From: a virus
DNA: 20,925 nt
Direction: 5' to 3' (one strand)
Virus record (IMG/VR): IMGVR_UViG_3300050138_000644
Coordinates: 1-20,925 of that record
The stretch's first letter is position 1; each line of letters begins with the position of its first letter. Below are positions 1-7,882 of this stretch, one piece after another. The notes below the pieces were generated by a model. It searched no databases. It saw only the letters and a list, made by a program, of their open reading frames with translations, and was not told the DNA's origin. A program made the translations under genes and the position numbers.

Positions 1-43
1 GCTCTCTCCCCCACCGGGAGAGCCGACCGGGCGAGCGCGCGGC

Positions 44-98
44 CGTCGGGCATGGCCTCGCCTGCCCGACGCACCGAGGGCGAGCGCGGCCCTTTTTT
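44..98 (+). terminator. Possible rho-independent terminator or leader hairpin before the tail operon
   Basis: An 8-bp perfect inverted repeat (44-51 against 64-71, CGTCGGGC/GCCCGACG) is followed by a smaller GC stem (GGGC 78-81 with GCCC 89-92) that runs directly into six T residues at 93-98. A third small stem (4-10 against 16-22) lies at the window edge. GC stem plus T run fits an intrinsic terminator for an upstream gene outside the window, but the long stem is 21 bases from the T run and the adjacent stem is short. It could instead be chance structure in GC-rich DNA. I see no convincing promoter between here and the gene at 141. Confidence 0.3.
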
Positions 99-140
99 CA
101 TGTCCGGCGTTCGCGCCGCCTCAGCCCGAAAGACACCCCC

Positions 141-515
141 ATGGCCCTCGTCCGAGTCCGACACGCGAGCATCTACGACGGAGCGACCAAGGTCGCCGAG
201 ATGTTCAAGAACAAGTACCACATCGGCTCCGGCGACGAGCCCGCCTTCGGCGACGAGGGGTTCCTCGGGTTCACCGACGGTGCCATCACGACCACGCTCG
301 AGTTCGACACGGTCGTGCCGGCTGCGGGCATGTCGTTCGACCCGAACGACGCCATGCTCAACAAGCGCGACCTGAACATCTCGATCGGGACGCTGTCGGG
401 CAAGGTCCACCAGATCGAGATGCGCATGACCGACGCCGACTACGACTCGGACGCCAAGACCGGCGCGCTCAACGGCAGCTTCAAGTGCTCTGGAGGCGTC
501 CCCTCGGTCACATGA
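141..515 (+). CDS. Phage tail tube protein (myovirus type)
   Basis: A 124-residue protein of the size of Mu-like tail tube proteins (about 115-125 residues). From family knowledge, the stretch DAMLNKRDLNISIGTLSGK followed by HQIEMRMTDADYDSD resembles the beta-barrel tube subunits that stack as rings around the tape measure protein and form the DNA channel. Its place directly before the tail assembly chaperone and tape measure genes is the conserved order in contractile-tailed phages. The start at 141 has only a weak purine-rich ribosome site (CGAAAGA). The stop overlaps the start of the next gene (ATGA at 512-515), so the two are probably translationally coupled. The sheath gene would be expected upstream, outside the window. 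Assignment rests on motif resemblance, size and context. Confidence 0.62.
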   Translation: MALVRVRHASIYDGATKVAEMFKNKYHIGSGDEPAFGDEGFLGFTDGAITTTLEFDTVVPAAGMSFDPNDAMLNKRDLNISIGTLSGKVHQIEMRMTDADYDSDAKTGALNGSFKCSGGVPSVT

Positions 516-1144
516 AGTTCTCGGAGATCGCCGAGGGCATCTCGGCCGAGTCACCGGTCAAGGTGCTCGCCAAGGGCAAAGAGATCCCGGCCCGCGTGCG
601 GCCTCTCTCCGCGATGGAGGAGACCGACGCGGTGTCCTCGGCGATTGCCTTCAGCCGGAAGAAGGGCGCGGAGCCCAAGGCGGGGCAGCCGATCTACGAG
701 TCCGCGCTGGCAGCGGCCACCGTGGCGATGGCGACCCTCGACGACGAGTCGCCCGAGGGCAAGCGCGAGCCCTTCTTCGATGGCGGCATGGACGCGGCGC
801 TCGAGCTCGACACCGACGCCCTGGCGATCCTCTTCGAGCAGCAGCAGGCGTTCCAGGAAGAGAAGAGCCCGAGCTTTCGGGCCATGTCGACCAATGACCT
901 CTTCCGGCTCCTGAAGGAGGTGGTCGAGAAGGACGACCCTTTTTTCTACAGGCGTATATCGCCAGCCACGCGGTGGAACTTGCAGCGTATTACGGGCGCC
1001 CTGCTTCGGAGTGCACGCGTGCTCAAGGACTGGGGTTTCTCGCCCGCGTCGCCCGATGGCACAAGCACAAGCCAGACGCCAGGCCCGCCGGACGAGAGCA
1101 GTACAATGAAGACGGGACCGAACGACGCGAAGGCATCGACGTGA
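512..1144 (+). CDS. Tail assembly chaperone, short (0-frame) product
   Basis: A 210-residue protein. I chose the start at 512 (MKFSEIAEG) rather than an in-frame ATG at 485 because 512 overlaps the tube-gene stop as ATGA, the usual coupled arrangement. Residues 1-140 look like a gpG-type tail chaperone, which keeps tape measure protein soluble while the tube polymerises; visible motifs are VRPLSAMEE, REPFFDGGMD and MSTNDLFRLLKEVVEK. At residues 142-146 the coding sequence crosses a slippery run (CCCTTTTTTC). After it, the 0 frame continues for 65 codons, which is longer than usual, ending in a Ser/Thr/Pro-rich tail. Third-position GC in this last part is about 74%, lower than my impression for the neighbouring genes, as expected if two frames are constrained at once. 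Confidence 0.7.
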   Translation: MKFSEIAEGISAESPVKVLAKGKEIPARVRPLSAMEETDAVSSAIAFSRKKGAEPKAGQPIYESALAAATVAMATLDDESPEGKREPFFDGGMDAALELDTDALAILFEQQQAFQEEKSPSFRAMSTNDLFRLLKEVVEKDDPFFYRRISPATRWNLQRITGALLRSARVLKDWGFSPASPDGTSTSQTPGPPDESSTMKTGPNDAKAST

Positions 1145-1170
1145 TCCTCCCCGATCCCCCGGATCGATGA
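512..1170 (+). CDS. Tail assembly chaperone, -1 frameshift fusion product (gpGT-like)
   Basis: Proposed as join(512..946, 946..1170), about 219 residues. The first 145 residues are shared with the short product; then ribosomes slip back one base on the T run and read a -1 frame extension of 74 residues (LQAYIASHAVELAAYYGRP...) ending in TGA at 1168-1170. Established knowledge: tail chaperone genes before the tape measure gene nearly always make a minor frameshifted product (lambda gpG/gpGT, Mu gp41/gp42), whose extension binds tube subunits. Seen here: a slippery heptamer in the correct frame, a -1 frame open from the slip site to 1170, and a small hairpin just downstream. The next gene starts eight bases after the -1 frame stop, which also favours use of this frame. 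Translation is not demonstrated. Confidence 0.62.
937..976 (+). promoter_or_regulatory. Programmed -1 ribosomal frameshift signal
   Basis: In the 0 frame the codons are GAC CCT TTT TTC. Two overlapping heptamers match the X XXY YYZ rule: C CCT TTT (937-943) and T TTT TTC (940-946). Four bases after the second one comes a hairpin, GGCG-TATAT-CGCC (951-963), then another, CCAC-GCG-GTGG (966-976), either of which could act as the stimulatory structure. The position, at the end of the conserved chaperone domain and upstream of the tape measure gene, is where such signals normally lie. Confidence 0.6.
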
Positions 1171-1177
1171 GGCGCCG

Positions 1178-1783
1178 ATGAAGCTCTCCAAGGTCGAGCG
1201 GGACTACAAGCCCCTGCGGGTCGTCACGCTCCCCCCGAGCGCCTTCGCCGACGGGTGGCCCGGCAAGCCCGCGGTCGACGTGGCCATCGGCCTCCGTCTC
1301 ATCGCGCAGGTGGACGCCGACCGGGGACAGCGAGAGGCCGAGCGGGAGGCGACGGGCTTCTACGCCCAGCTGCGCGAGACGCCCCTGCCGCAGGACCCCG
1401 CGACCGCGGTCCAGGTCTTCAACGAGTCGGTCGTCATGCACGCGGTGGCCCTCGGGACCTGCGATCCAAACAACGTCACGGCCCCCTACTTCCTCGCCGC
1501 GCAGGACACCGTGAAGGTGGCGCTGACGCCCGAAGGGGCCCGGCGCCTCTACGACGAGCTCACCATCCTTCACCAAGGGTCGTCGCCGGCGAGGCACGCG
1601 GCCACCGACGCCGAGGCGAAGCTCCTCGGTCGGATCCTCCGGGCCGGCCCCATCCTCGACGACGAGGACCGGAAGCTCATCGCGTACCTGCTCGAGAAGC
1701 GGGCCGAGGCCGGGGACGTGCCCCTGCCCGATGAGGACGAGGACGACGAGGTCGAGAGCTACGTCGCGCACGCGGCCGTCTGA
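1178..1783 (+). CDS. Unrecognised tail-module protein between chaperone and tape measure
   Basis: A 201-residue protein that I cannot assign to a family. The start at 1178 is supported by GAGG at 1169-1172, within the stop codon of the -1 chaperone frame, so translation is probably coupled to it. The N-terminal half is mixed alpha/beta in appearance (LPPSAFADGW near residue 20) and the C-terminal part is helical with LTPEGARRLYDEL near residue 110. It ends in a strongly acidic patch (DEDEDDEVES). There is no signal peptide or membrane segment. The position suggests a role in tube or tape measure assembly, for example a second chaperone; this is inference from gene order only. Confidence 0.75.
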   Translation: MKLSKVERDYKPLRVVTLPPSAFADGWPGKPAVDVAIGLRLIAQVDADRGQREAEREATGFYAQLRETPLPQDPATAVQVFNESVVMHAVALGTCDPNNVTAPYFLAAQDTVKVALTPEGARRLYDELTILHQGSSPARHAATDAEAKLLGRILRAGPILDDEDRKLIAYLLEKRAEAGDVPLPDEDEDDEVESYVAHAAV

Positions 1784-1798
1784 CCCGGGAGCGCGAAA

Positions 1799-3919
1799 AT
1801 GTCGGACATCAAGATCCGAGTCGGGGCGTCCCTCGAATCCAACGCAGCCTCCGTCTTCCAGCCCCTCATCAAGGCGAGCGAGCGGGCGCGGGCGGCCATC
1901 CAGAGTAACCTCAACGCGGCTCTCAAGGCGGGCGGGGGCGCTGGAGGGACCAAGGGGGGCGTCAAGCACAACGTCGACGCGCTCGACCGCGAGCTCGACA
2001 AAATGGCCAACGACATCCTCCGCAAGGAGGAGCGTGCCCAGCGGCGCCGCACGGCCGCAGTCAACGAGGGGACGCGCGAGCGGGTCCGGATCGAGAAGCA
2101 GGCGGCCAAGGCCATCGAGAAGGCCGAGGCGGCGCCGGCTCGTCAGCGTCGGAGCGGCTTCTGGTCGGGGGGCGGCGGGGCCATCGGGATCGGGCGGCGC
2201 TCGGGGATGCGTGTGCCGCGCGGCGTCGCCATGGCCTACGGGTATGGCGGGGCAGGGGTCAGCGCCTTTGCTCGCGGCATGGGCGTCAACACCGACGTCG
2301 GTTCCATGATGCAGGAGGGCATCGAGAACCAGTCGCTCGCCCAGAAGATCGTCAACTCGGCCCCGAAGTTCAGCGACGCGGGCGCGGCGGAGCGGCAGTC
2401 GGCGGCCGGAGAGCTCGAAGGGCAGGCCCAGAAGATCGGCAACGCGACCGCGACCAGCACCAGCGAGACGCTGCAGGGGCTCGAGGCCTTCGTGGCGAAG
2501 ACGGGCGACTTCGACACGGCGACGTCTACCATGACGGACCTCGCGAAGCTGTCGAAGGCGACGGGCACGAACCTCGTCGACATGGCGAACGCCGCGGCCG
2601 AGGTGTCGCTGAACCTCGGCGACGTGCCCGACAAGGGCAAGGTCGTCTACGACACGATGCGAGCCATCGCGGGGCAGGGGAAGCTCGGCGCGGTGGAGAT
2701 CAAGGATCTCGCCACGCAGATGGCAAAAGTCGCGACGCGGGCCGGGATGTTCGAGGGAGACCGAGGAACGAACATCGCGATCCTCGGCGGCATGGCGCAG
2801 ACCGCGAAGGCCCACGGCGGCGCCGCGAGCGCGACCCAGGCGGCGCAGAGCGTGGTCGCCTTCGCGTCGACGCTGACCAAGGGCGCCACGATCAAGGCCT
2901 GGGGGAAGGCCACCATCACCGAGGGCGGAAAGACGTTCAACATGTCGCCCTTCGTGGACGGGAGCAAGACGCAGCTCCGCAGTCCCGAAGAGCTGATTCT
3001 GATGGCGATGAAGTCGACCAAGGGCGACCTCCAGAAGCTCGGCAAGCTCTTCCCCAACGAGGCCGCCAAGCGAGTCGCGGGCGGCTACGCGGACATCTAC
3101 CGGCAGGCGGGCGGCGGCGAAGAGGGCCTGAAAGCCATCGATCGAACGTTCAAGGAGTTCGCCGCGGCCGCGATGACCGACGCCGACGTGGCGGCCGGCT
3201 TCGCTTCCGCCATGGCGACGAGCAAGAGCAAGGTCCAGGTCTTCAATAACGAGATGCAGCAGGCGAGCGAGAAGCTCGAGGTGGCGCTGCTGCCGGCCGC
3301 CGAGGCGCTCGTGCCGGTTCTCCTCGCGATGGTCGGCGGGTTCTCGTCCCTCATGGACTCGGACTTCATGAAGATGGTTCTCAAGGGCGGAGAGGGATCG
3401 GTCGCGGAGGTCCAGAAGGGCCGCGGGGCCGCGGACCGGGCGGACACCAACGAGACCAGCGCCTTCCTCACGAAGCTCGGGGCCTTCGCGAAGGACAACG
3501 TCGTCCCGAACTACCGGGACAAGAATGGCGAGTGGCAGGCGCCGAGCACCGCGGGAGCGGCGCCCGTGATCGAGGCCGGGAAAAAGGAACTGGCCCACTT
3601 CGGCAAGGAGCTCGAAGAGGTCCAGGGCCGGCTCGGCACGGAGGGCAAAGAGGTCGTTTGGAACGGCTTCGGCAAACGAAACACCCTCGACCAGCTGACC
3701 CCGAAGGAACTGGAGGGGAAGGTGGAGGGCGGAGACATCGCCGCCGCCAAGTACCAGGCCGATCTCGAGCGAGCCAAGACCCTGGCCGCGTCCCAGGACA
3801 AGGTGACCGCTGCGCTCAACGCGCTGACGCAGCAGCTCGCCACCGGGCAGTCCGTCGTCGTGCCAAGACACACCGCCGGGGGCGCCGCGGACCCGAACAG
3901 CCCGCCGCCGGGTCACTGA
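1799..3919 (+). CDS. Phage tail tape measure protein
   Basis: A 706-residue protein, the longest gene of the window, in the expected position after the chaperone. Tape measure proteins set tail length, fill the tube lumen and are ejected ahead of the DNA. Residues 58-118 form a charged, probably coiled-coil helix; residues 120-160 are rich in Gly and hydrophobic; residues about 170-480 resemble the conserved TP901-type tape measure core (repeated Ala-rich helices with motifs such as LAKLSKATGTNLVDMANAAA and KDLATQMAKVATRAGMFEG). A hydrophobic segment near residues 495-515 (LLPAAEALVPVLLAMVGGF) could insert into the host membrane. The C-terminus is Gln/Ala-rich and ends Pro-rich. The ribosome site is GGGAG at 1786-1790. 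A long open frame on the opposite strand here is a by-product of GC-rich codons. Confidence 0.9.
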   Translation: MSDIKIRVGASLESNAASVFQPLIKASERARAAIQSNLNAALKAGGGAGGTKGGVKHNVDALDRELDKMANDILRKEERAQRRRTAAVNEGTRERVRIEKQAAKAIEKAEAAPARQRRSGFWSGGGGAIGIGRRSGMRVPRGVAMAYGYGGAGVSAFARGMGVNTDVGSMMQEGIENQSLAQKIVNSAPKFSDAGAAERQSAAGELEGQAQKIGNATATSTSETLQGLEAFVAKTGDFDTATSTMTDLAKLSKATGTNLVDMANAAAEVSLNLGDVPDKGKVVYDTMRAIAGQGKLGAVEIKDLATQMAKVATRAGMFEGDRGTNIAILGGMAQTAKAHGGAASATQAAQSVVAFASTLTKGATIKAWGKATITEGGKTFNMSPFVDGSKTQLRSPEELILMAMKSTKGDLQKLGKLFPNEAAKRVAGGYADIYRQAGGGEEGLKAIDRTFKEFAAAAMTDADVAAGFASAMATSKSKVQVFNNEMQQASEKLEVALLPAAEALVPVLLAMVGGFSSLMDSDFMKMVLKGGEGSVAEVQKGRGAADRADTNETSAFLTKLGAFAKDNVVPNYRDKNGEWQAPSTAGAAPVIEAGKKELAHFGKELEEVQGRLGTEGKEVVWNGFGKRNTLDQLTPKELEGKVEGGDIAAAKYQADLERAKTLAASQDKVTAALNALTQQLATGQSVVVPRHTAGGAADPNSPPPGH

Positions 3920-3952
3920 CGCCGCCGGGCTGACGCTCGATACGAGGACCGC

Positions 3953-4894
3953 ATGAGCGTCGCTGACGATCTATTCCCGACGCAGTTCGGGGACATCAAG
4001 TTCCCGAGCGAGCTGACGCATCTGCGGATGCAGTTCCGAAACCACGTCCATGAATATCCGCACACGCCCCTCGGTAAGCCCGAGAAGCTCGGCGCGGGCC
4101 TCATCCGGATCTCGGTGCTCGGGCAGTTCCACACGACCTTCTCGAAGTACCCGGCGCTCTACCCGCGAGGGATGCGGGAGCTCTTCAGCTACGCCCAGAA
4201 CGGCGCCACGCTCGCCTTCGTCCACCCGTCGGCAGGGAGCTTCCCGGCCTTCATCACGGACTGGGATCAGGCCAAGAGCGCGAGGGTCCGTAGCGGCGAG
4301 TCGGTCGAGATCACGTTCCTCCAGGATCCGCCGAACTTCACGATCGCCGACATCTCGGCGGACTCCTCGAGCCAGGGGTCGGTCAATAGCTCCGCGGCGG
4401 CGTGGGAGTTCGCGGTGGCCAACGCGAAGCTCACGATGCAGGGCCTCTCGTCGACCACCCTCGATCTCTTCTCGGGACTCTCAGCCCTCCTCAACGAGGT
4501 CGTCGGGATCAAGGACCAGGCCAAGCTCTACGGCAACCTCTACTCGGCGAAGCTCCAGGGGATCCTGAACCTCTGCCAGCAGATCGACCATCGGATCGAT
4601 CTCCAGGACCAGCGGGCGTGGCCGACCATCGACGCCCTCCGGACGCTCCAGGGGAGCTCCGTCGATGCCCTGAACAACGTCCAGCAGGCAACCCAGTCAC
4701 TCCTCACGTACACGGTGCCCTTCACGCAGCCGCTCGCCCAGGTGGCCGTGACGCTCTTCGGGGATGCGAGCGAGAGCGGGGGACTCCTGTCTCTCAACGG
4801 CGCACGGATCATCGATCCGATGCGCGTCCCGGCCTCGACCCCGATCCGGTACTACCCGCCGACGCCCCAGCAGAGGGCAGCGGTCGCGGCCTGA
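3953..4894 (+). CDS. DNA circularisation N-like baseplate protein (Mu gp43 type)
   Basis: A 313-residue protein. Residues 1-125 carry the DNA_circ_N-type pattern: an early Phe-rich strand, HVHEYPHTPLGKPEKLG, a beta strand, then NGATLAFVHPSAGSFPAF, followed by an aspartate and strands ending EITFLQDP. Established knowledge: in Mu-like phages this gene follows the tape measure gene and its product, first named for DNA circularisation, is a baseplate or hub component. Residues 130-313 are mostly helical (LFSGLSALLNEVVGIKDQAK). The start at 3953 is preceded by GAGGA at 3944-3948. Only one base separates its stop from the start of the hub gene, implying coupled translation. The family call is by motif and gene order. 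Confidence 0.78.
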   Translation: MSVADDLFPTQFGDIKFPSELTHLRMQFRNHVHEYPHTPLGKPEKLGAGLIRISVLGQFHTTFSKYPALYPRGMRELFSYAQNGATLAFVHPSAGSFPAFITDWDQAKSARVRSGESVEITFLQDPPNFTIADISADSSSQGSVNSSAAAWEFAVANAKLTMQGLSSTTLDLFSGLSALLNEVVGIKDQAKLYGNLYSAKLQGILNLCQQIDHRIDLQDQRAWPTIDALRTLQGSSVDALNNVQQATQSLLTYTVPFTQPLAQVAVTLFGDASESGGLLSLNGARIIDPMRVPASTPIRYYPPTPQQRAAVAA

Positions 4895-4895
4895 G

Positions 4896-6149
4896 ATGGC
4901 TGCCCAGTACCTCTCCGACGACTTCGGCTTGGCCGACCAGGTCCGGCTCGAGCTCGGGGGCGACACGCTCCTCATCGCGGAGACATGGAACATCCGCGAA
5001 AGCATCCTCTCGCAGCCGGCCCAGTGGACGGTCTCAGGGGGCCACGGCGACGTCGCCGCGGAGATGATCGCGAAGTACCCGAAGCGGACGCCATTCAAGC
5101 TCTACATCGGGGATGTCCTGCAGTTCCAGGGGCGGACCGACGGGCCCGGGGCGAGCCAGCCCGTCGGCGGCGCCATGACCGTGCGGTTCCGGGGACGAGA
5201 CGGGCTCGCCCCCATCCACGACAGCTACGTCAAGAGCGTCACGGGCGTGAACATCGCCACCTACGCCCAGCTCGTCTGGTACGCGCTCGGCACCTGCGGG
5301 TGCACCAAGCCCGACGGAACGGTCATCGATCCGAAGAGCGCGGTCGACCCGGCGGCGCTGCAGACCGACAACGCGGCCAACCGGCAGATCAAGGCGGGCG
5401 TCCCGGTCACGCAGATCCTTCCGCACCGGACCGTCGAGCAGATCTTGGACGACGCGGGCCTCGTCGGTCCCAACGTCGGCGTCTGCCACACCGCCCCGAT
5501 GGCGAAGCTCAACGAGACGTGGCACCAGTTTCTTCGCCGCTACCTCGACCGAGCGGGCCTCATGCTCTGGGCGGTCGCGGGCGGGGGCTTCATGCTCTCC
5601 GCGCCCGACGCGGACCAGAAGCCCACCTACCAGCTCATCCGAAGGACGGGCGATCCCACGACGGGCGGCAACATCGTCGCGACCGACTACGACGACGACG
5701 CCACCCACCGGCACTCCGAGGCCATCATCTACGGCCGGGGGGGAGGCAAGGCCCTCGGGCGCGTCAAGGCCAAGGGCAACTTCCAGGACGACGAGATGAT
5801 CGCGGCGGGCTACCAGCAGCCGATCGTCTTCCGGGATGCCCACGTCTCCTCGAGCGCCGAGGCGAGTTACTTCGCCCGCCGCAAGATCGCCGAAGAGAGG
5901 CGCGCAGGCTGGAGGCTCGAGTACACGGTGAGCGGCCACACGCTCCCGATCGTCGGAAGCACCACCACCCGCGCGGTCCTCACACCCGACACCGTCGTGC
6001 AGGTGCAAGACGACGAGCTCGGGGACGTGGCGACGGGCAACTTCTACATCGAAGGCGTCGAGCGAATGCGCGGGCCGGCGACGACGACAAGGCTGAGGCT
6101 CATGCGGACCCAAGACCTGGTCTTCGGCGGCCCGGACGACGGGGGTTAG
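4896..6149 (+). CDS. Baseplate hub protein (Mu gp44/gpP type)
   Basis: A 417-residue protein. The frame is open further upstream, to an ATG at 4764, but I chose 4896 (MAAQYLSDDFGL) because it follows the previous stop by one base and gives the N-terminus expected for the family. Recognisable hub features are an N-terminal barrel ending SILSQPAQWTVSGGHGD, the strand FKLYIGDVLQFQGRTDG, RFRGRDGLAPIHDSYV, a middle domain with VEQILDDAG and WHQFLRRYLDRAGLMLWAV, and a C-terminal strand region with YGRGGGKALGRVKAKG. Gp44-like hubs form a trimer connecting tube to spike. A pair of cysteines (GTCGC near residue 135) and several others are unusual for a phage hub and could form a bridge or bind metal; that is speculation. 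Confidence 0.83.
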   Translation: MAAQYLSDDFGLADQVRLELGGDTLLIAETWNIRESILSQPAQWTVSGGHGDVAAEMIAKYPKRTPFKLYIGDVLQFQGRTDGPGASQPVGGAMTVRFRGRDGLAPIHDSYVKSVTGVNIATYAQLVWYALGTCGCTKPDGTVIDPKSAVDPAALQTDNAANRQIKAGVPVTQILPHRTVEQILDDAGLVGPNVGVCHTAPMAKLNETWHQFLRRYLDRAGLMLWAVAGGGFMLSAPDADQKPTYQLIRRTGDPTTGGNIVATDYDDDATHRHSEAIIYGRGGGKALGRVKAKGNFQDDEMIAAGYQQPIVFRDAHVSSSAEASYFARRKIAEERRAGWRLEYTVSGHTLPIVGSTTTRAVLTPDTVVQVQDDELGDVATGNFYIEGVERMRGPATTTRLRLMRTQDLVFGGPDDGG

Positions 6150-6152
6150 CGC

Positions 6153-7013
6153 ATGGCCCTGACCGACTTCGATCTCGTTTGCGTCACAGGTTCATCCCTC
6201 GACGCCGACGGCTTTCCGACCCTCACCCACGACGCCGAGGGCGACGAGCCCGGCGGCGCGCAGCCCCCGGGCGCCCCTCCCTTCGAGCAGCACTCGTGGC
6301 TGGGCCTCTGGGCCACCCCGCTCGATCCGGTCACCGACTCCGGTGGTCAGCTCGACACCTCCCAGTCCTGCACGGCCCTCAAGTGCATGGAAGGGGGCAA
6401 GGGTCACATCTGGGCCTGCGAGGACCCGCGCGTCGTCTCGAACCTCATCCCCGCCCCTGCCCCGGGCGAGACCATCGTCCACAACTGCTTCGGGGCCTAC
6501 TCGCGCTACCGGGCCGACGGGTCCATCTTCCACGCCACGACGACCACCGGCGGCGGCAAGGACGGCACGTCGATCTACAGCTGCGTCACGCCCACGGGCT
6601 TCGTCCGCGCCAGCCCCTTCGGTACGGAACGCTTCGGGAGCTTCGGACCCTGGACGGGCTACTCCCTCAACGTCCTCGGGGGCGCCCGGATGACCCTGGG
6701 GTCGGCCGGGGGCGTCATCCCGGGCATGAGCTCCTACGTGCGTTTCCAGTCGCACATGTTCGAGATCAACGCCTCGGCCATCGCCATCGGTCCGGAGGGA
6801 GCACCAGCCGCCCCCGTCGCGAAGGCCATGGAGACGGTCGCCGTCCTCGGGACCCTGGCGACCGCCCTGAACGCGCTGGCCGTCGCCATGGCGGGCTTCA
6901 CCGGGACCGGGACCTTCCCGGGACTTCTCGCAGCGACCTCGGCGATCGCCACCGCGCAGTCGGCCGTCGGGACCGCGCTCCAGACCATCTCGACCCAGAC
7001 CGCAATCGGCTGA
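6153..7013 (+). CDS. Probable baseplate central spike protein (gp45 position)
   Basis: A 286-residue protein directly after the hub, where Mu encodes the membrane-piercing spike gp45. The N-terminal part (1-90) is Pro/Gly-rich with cysteines. Residues 105-215 contain short strands and glycines suited to an intertwined beta spike (YRADGSIFHATTTTGGGKDG, then YSLNVLGGARMTLGSAGG). The last 60 residues are an Ala/Thr-rich low-charge tail that looks helical rather than a beta tip. I see no HxH iron-binding tip motif as in Mu gp45. The start at 6153 follows the hub stop by three bases. The spike call is from position and beta-rich pattern; a different baseplate protein is possible. Confidence 0.52.
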   Translation: MALTDFDLVCVTGSSLDADGFPTLTHDAEGDEPGGAQPPGAPPFEQHSWLGLWATPLDPVTDSGGQLDTSQSCTALKCMEGGKGHIWACEDPRVVSNLIPAPAPGETIVHNCFGAYSRYRADGSIFHATTTTGGGKDGTSIYSCVTPTGFVRASPFGTERFGSFGPWTGYSLNVLGGARMTLGSAGGVIPGMSSYVRFQSHMFEINASAIAIGPEGAPAAPVAKAMETVAVLGTLATALNALAVAMAGFTGTGTFPGLLAATSAIATAQSAVGTALQTISTQTAIG

Positions 7014-7023
7014 GGAGTAGACC

Positions 7024-7440
7024 ATGGCCGCGAACACGCACCTCAGCCTCGCTTCGTGGAACCTCGCCCTCAACGCCGCCCTCGACGTCGAGAACGGCGG
7101 CTTCCTCGACATCTACGACTCCACGGGGACCGGGCAGCCGGCCACGCCCGATGTCGCAGTGACCACGCAGGTCAAGCTGGCGACACTGGCGCTGTCCGCC
7201 ACGGCCTACGGCGCAGCCGTGTCAGGCGTCAAGACGGCGAACGCCATCACCAGCGGCACCGGTCTCGCTGTGGGGACGGGCACGTGGGGACGGTTCTACA
7301 AGAGCGACCACACGACCGCGGTCCACGACTGCAGCGTCGGCACCAGCGCGGCCGACATCAACCTCAACGACGTCGCCATCACGATCGGCGGAACGGTCTC
7401 GGTCACGAGCTACACCGTCTCGATGCCGGCCGCGCAATGA
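7024..7440 (+). CDS. Small phage protein with 'IYDGT-QPATPD'-like motif, unknown function
   Basis: A 138-residue protein with a very good ribosome site (GAGGAG at 7012-7017, six bases before the ATG). The sequence LNAALDVENGGFLDIYDSTG followed by GQPATPDVAVTTQVKLATL matches a pattern I know from many unrelated tailed phages, where small beta-rich proteins of this kind lie among structural genes without an established role. Continuing strands (TWGRFYKSDHTTAVHDC, then a Val/Thr-rich end) fit a compact beta-sandwich. No signal peptide. First gene of the accessory block inserted between the spike and the wedge genes. Decoration, adhesion or fibre attachment would all be possible; none is shown. 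Confidence 0.78.
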   Translation: MAANTHLSLASWNLALNAALDVENGGFLDIYDSTGTGQPATPDVAVTTQVKLATLALSATAYGAAVSGVKTANAITSGTGLAVGTGTWGRFYKSDHTTAVHDCSVGTSAADINLNDVAITIGGTVSVTSYTVSMPAAQ

Positions 7441-7450
7441 AAGGCAGCCT

Positions 7451-7879
7451 ATGAGCATCTCGAGCCTCGCCCTCCGTACCACGACATTCACCACCACGAC
7501 GTCGGCCTGTTGGGAACTGCGCACGGCCGCCGCTGGCCGGCCGAGGATGCTGGAGCTCTCCTTCATCCAGGCGACGGGCACGGCGCAGAGCATTGGTCTC
7601 GGGCGCCCGCAGGCGATCGGGACTACCCCGGTCAACGTACTGTTCCAGGCGGACGACCCGGGCGATCCGGCGTCGGCGCAGAACGCCTCGCTCTCCTGGG
7701 GCGCGTCCCCCACGGTCCCGCTGATCTACATGCGTCGGTGGAACTCGGCGGCGACCATCGGCGTCGGCATCGTGTGGACGTTCCCCCGCGGACTCGTTAT
7801 CCCGGTCTCCAGCTCGCTCGTCATCTGGAACATCACCACGACCGTCGCCAGCGACGTCAACTGCGCCCTCGACGAGTGA
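7451..7879 (+). CDS. Small phage structural-type protein, unknown function
   Basis: A 142-residue protein, ten bases after the previous gene, with a purine-rich AAAGG before its ATG. Motifs RMLELSFIQATGTAQSIGLG, DDPGDPASAQ, MRRWN and VIVWN-like strands (VWTFPRGLVIPVSSSLVIWN) recur in a phage/prophage family of about 140 residues whose role is unknown to me. The alternating pattern of hydrophobic and polar residues predicts a beta-sandwich. No membrane segment. It is likely co-expressed with its neighbours as a virion accessory protein; that is inferred from context. Confidence 0.78.
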   Translation: MSISSLALRTTTFTTTTSACWELRTAAAGRPRMLELSFIQATGTAQSIGLGRPQAIGTTPVNVLFQADDPGDPASAQNASLSWGASPTVPLIYMRRWNSAATIGVGIVWTFPRGLVIPVSSSLVIWNITTTVASDVNCALDE

Positions 7880-7882
7880 GCC

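Noticed and set aside
485-511. Upstream ATG as start of the tail chaperone gene
   Set aside because: It would add nine residues overlapping the tube gene; the ATGA overlap at 512 is the normal coupled start and gives the expected N-terminus.
551-3916. A 1121-codon open frame on the reverse strand across chaperone and tape measure genes
   Set aside because: It is an antisense shadow: GC-rich third codon positions on the + strand remove stop codons from this reverse frame. The translation is Arg/Leu/Gly/His-rich without domains, and the + strand genes are clearly recognised.
4985-7162. A 725-codon + strand open frame overlapping hub and spike genes
   Set aside because: Arg/Pro/His-rich out-of-frame translation; the hub and spike genes in other frames have family motifs and proper spacing.
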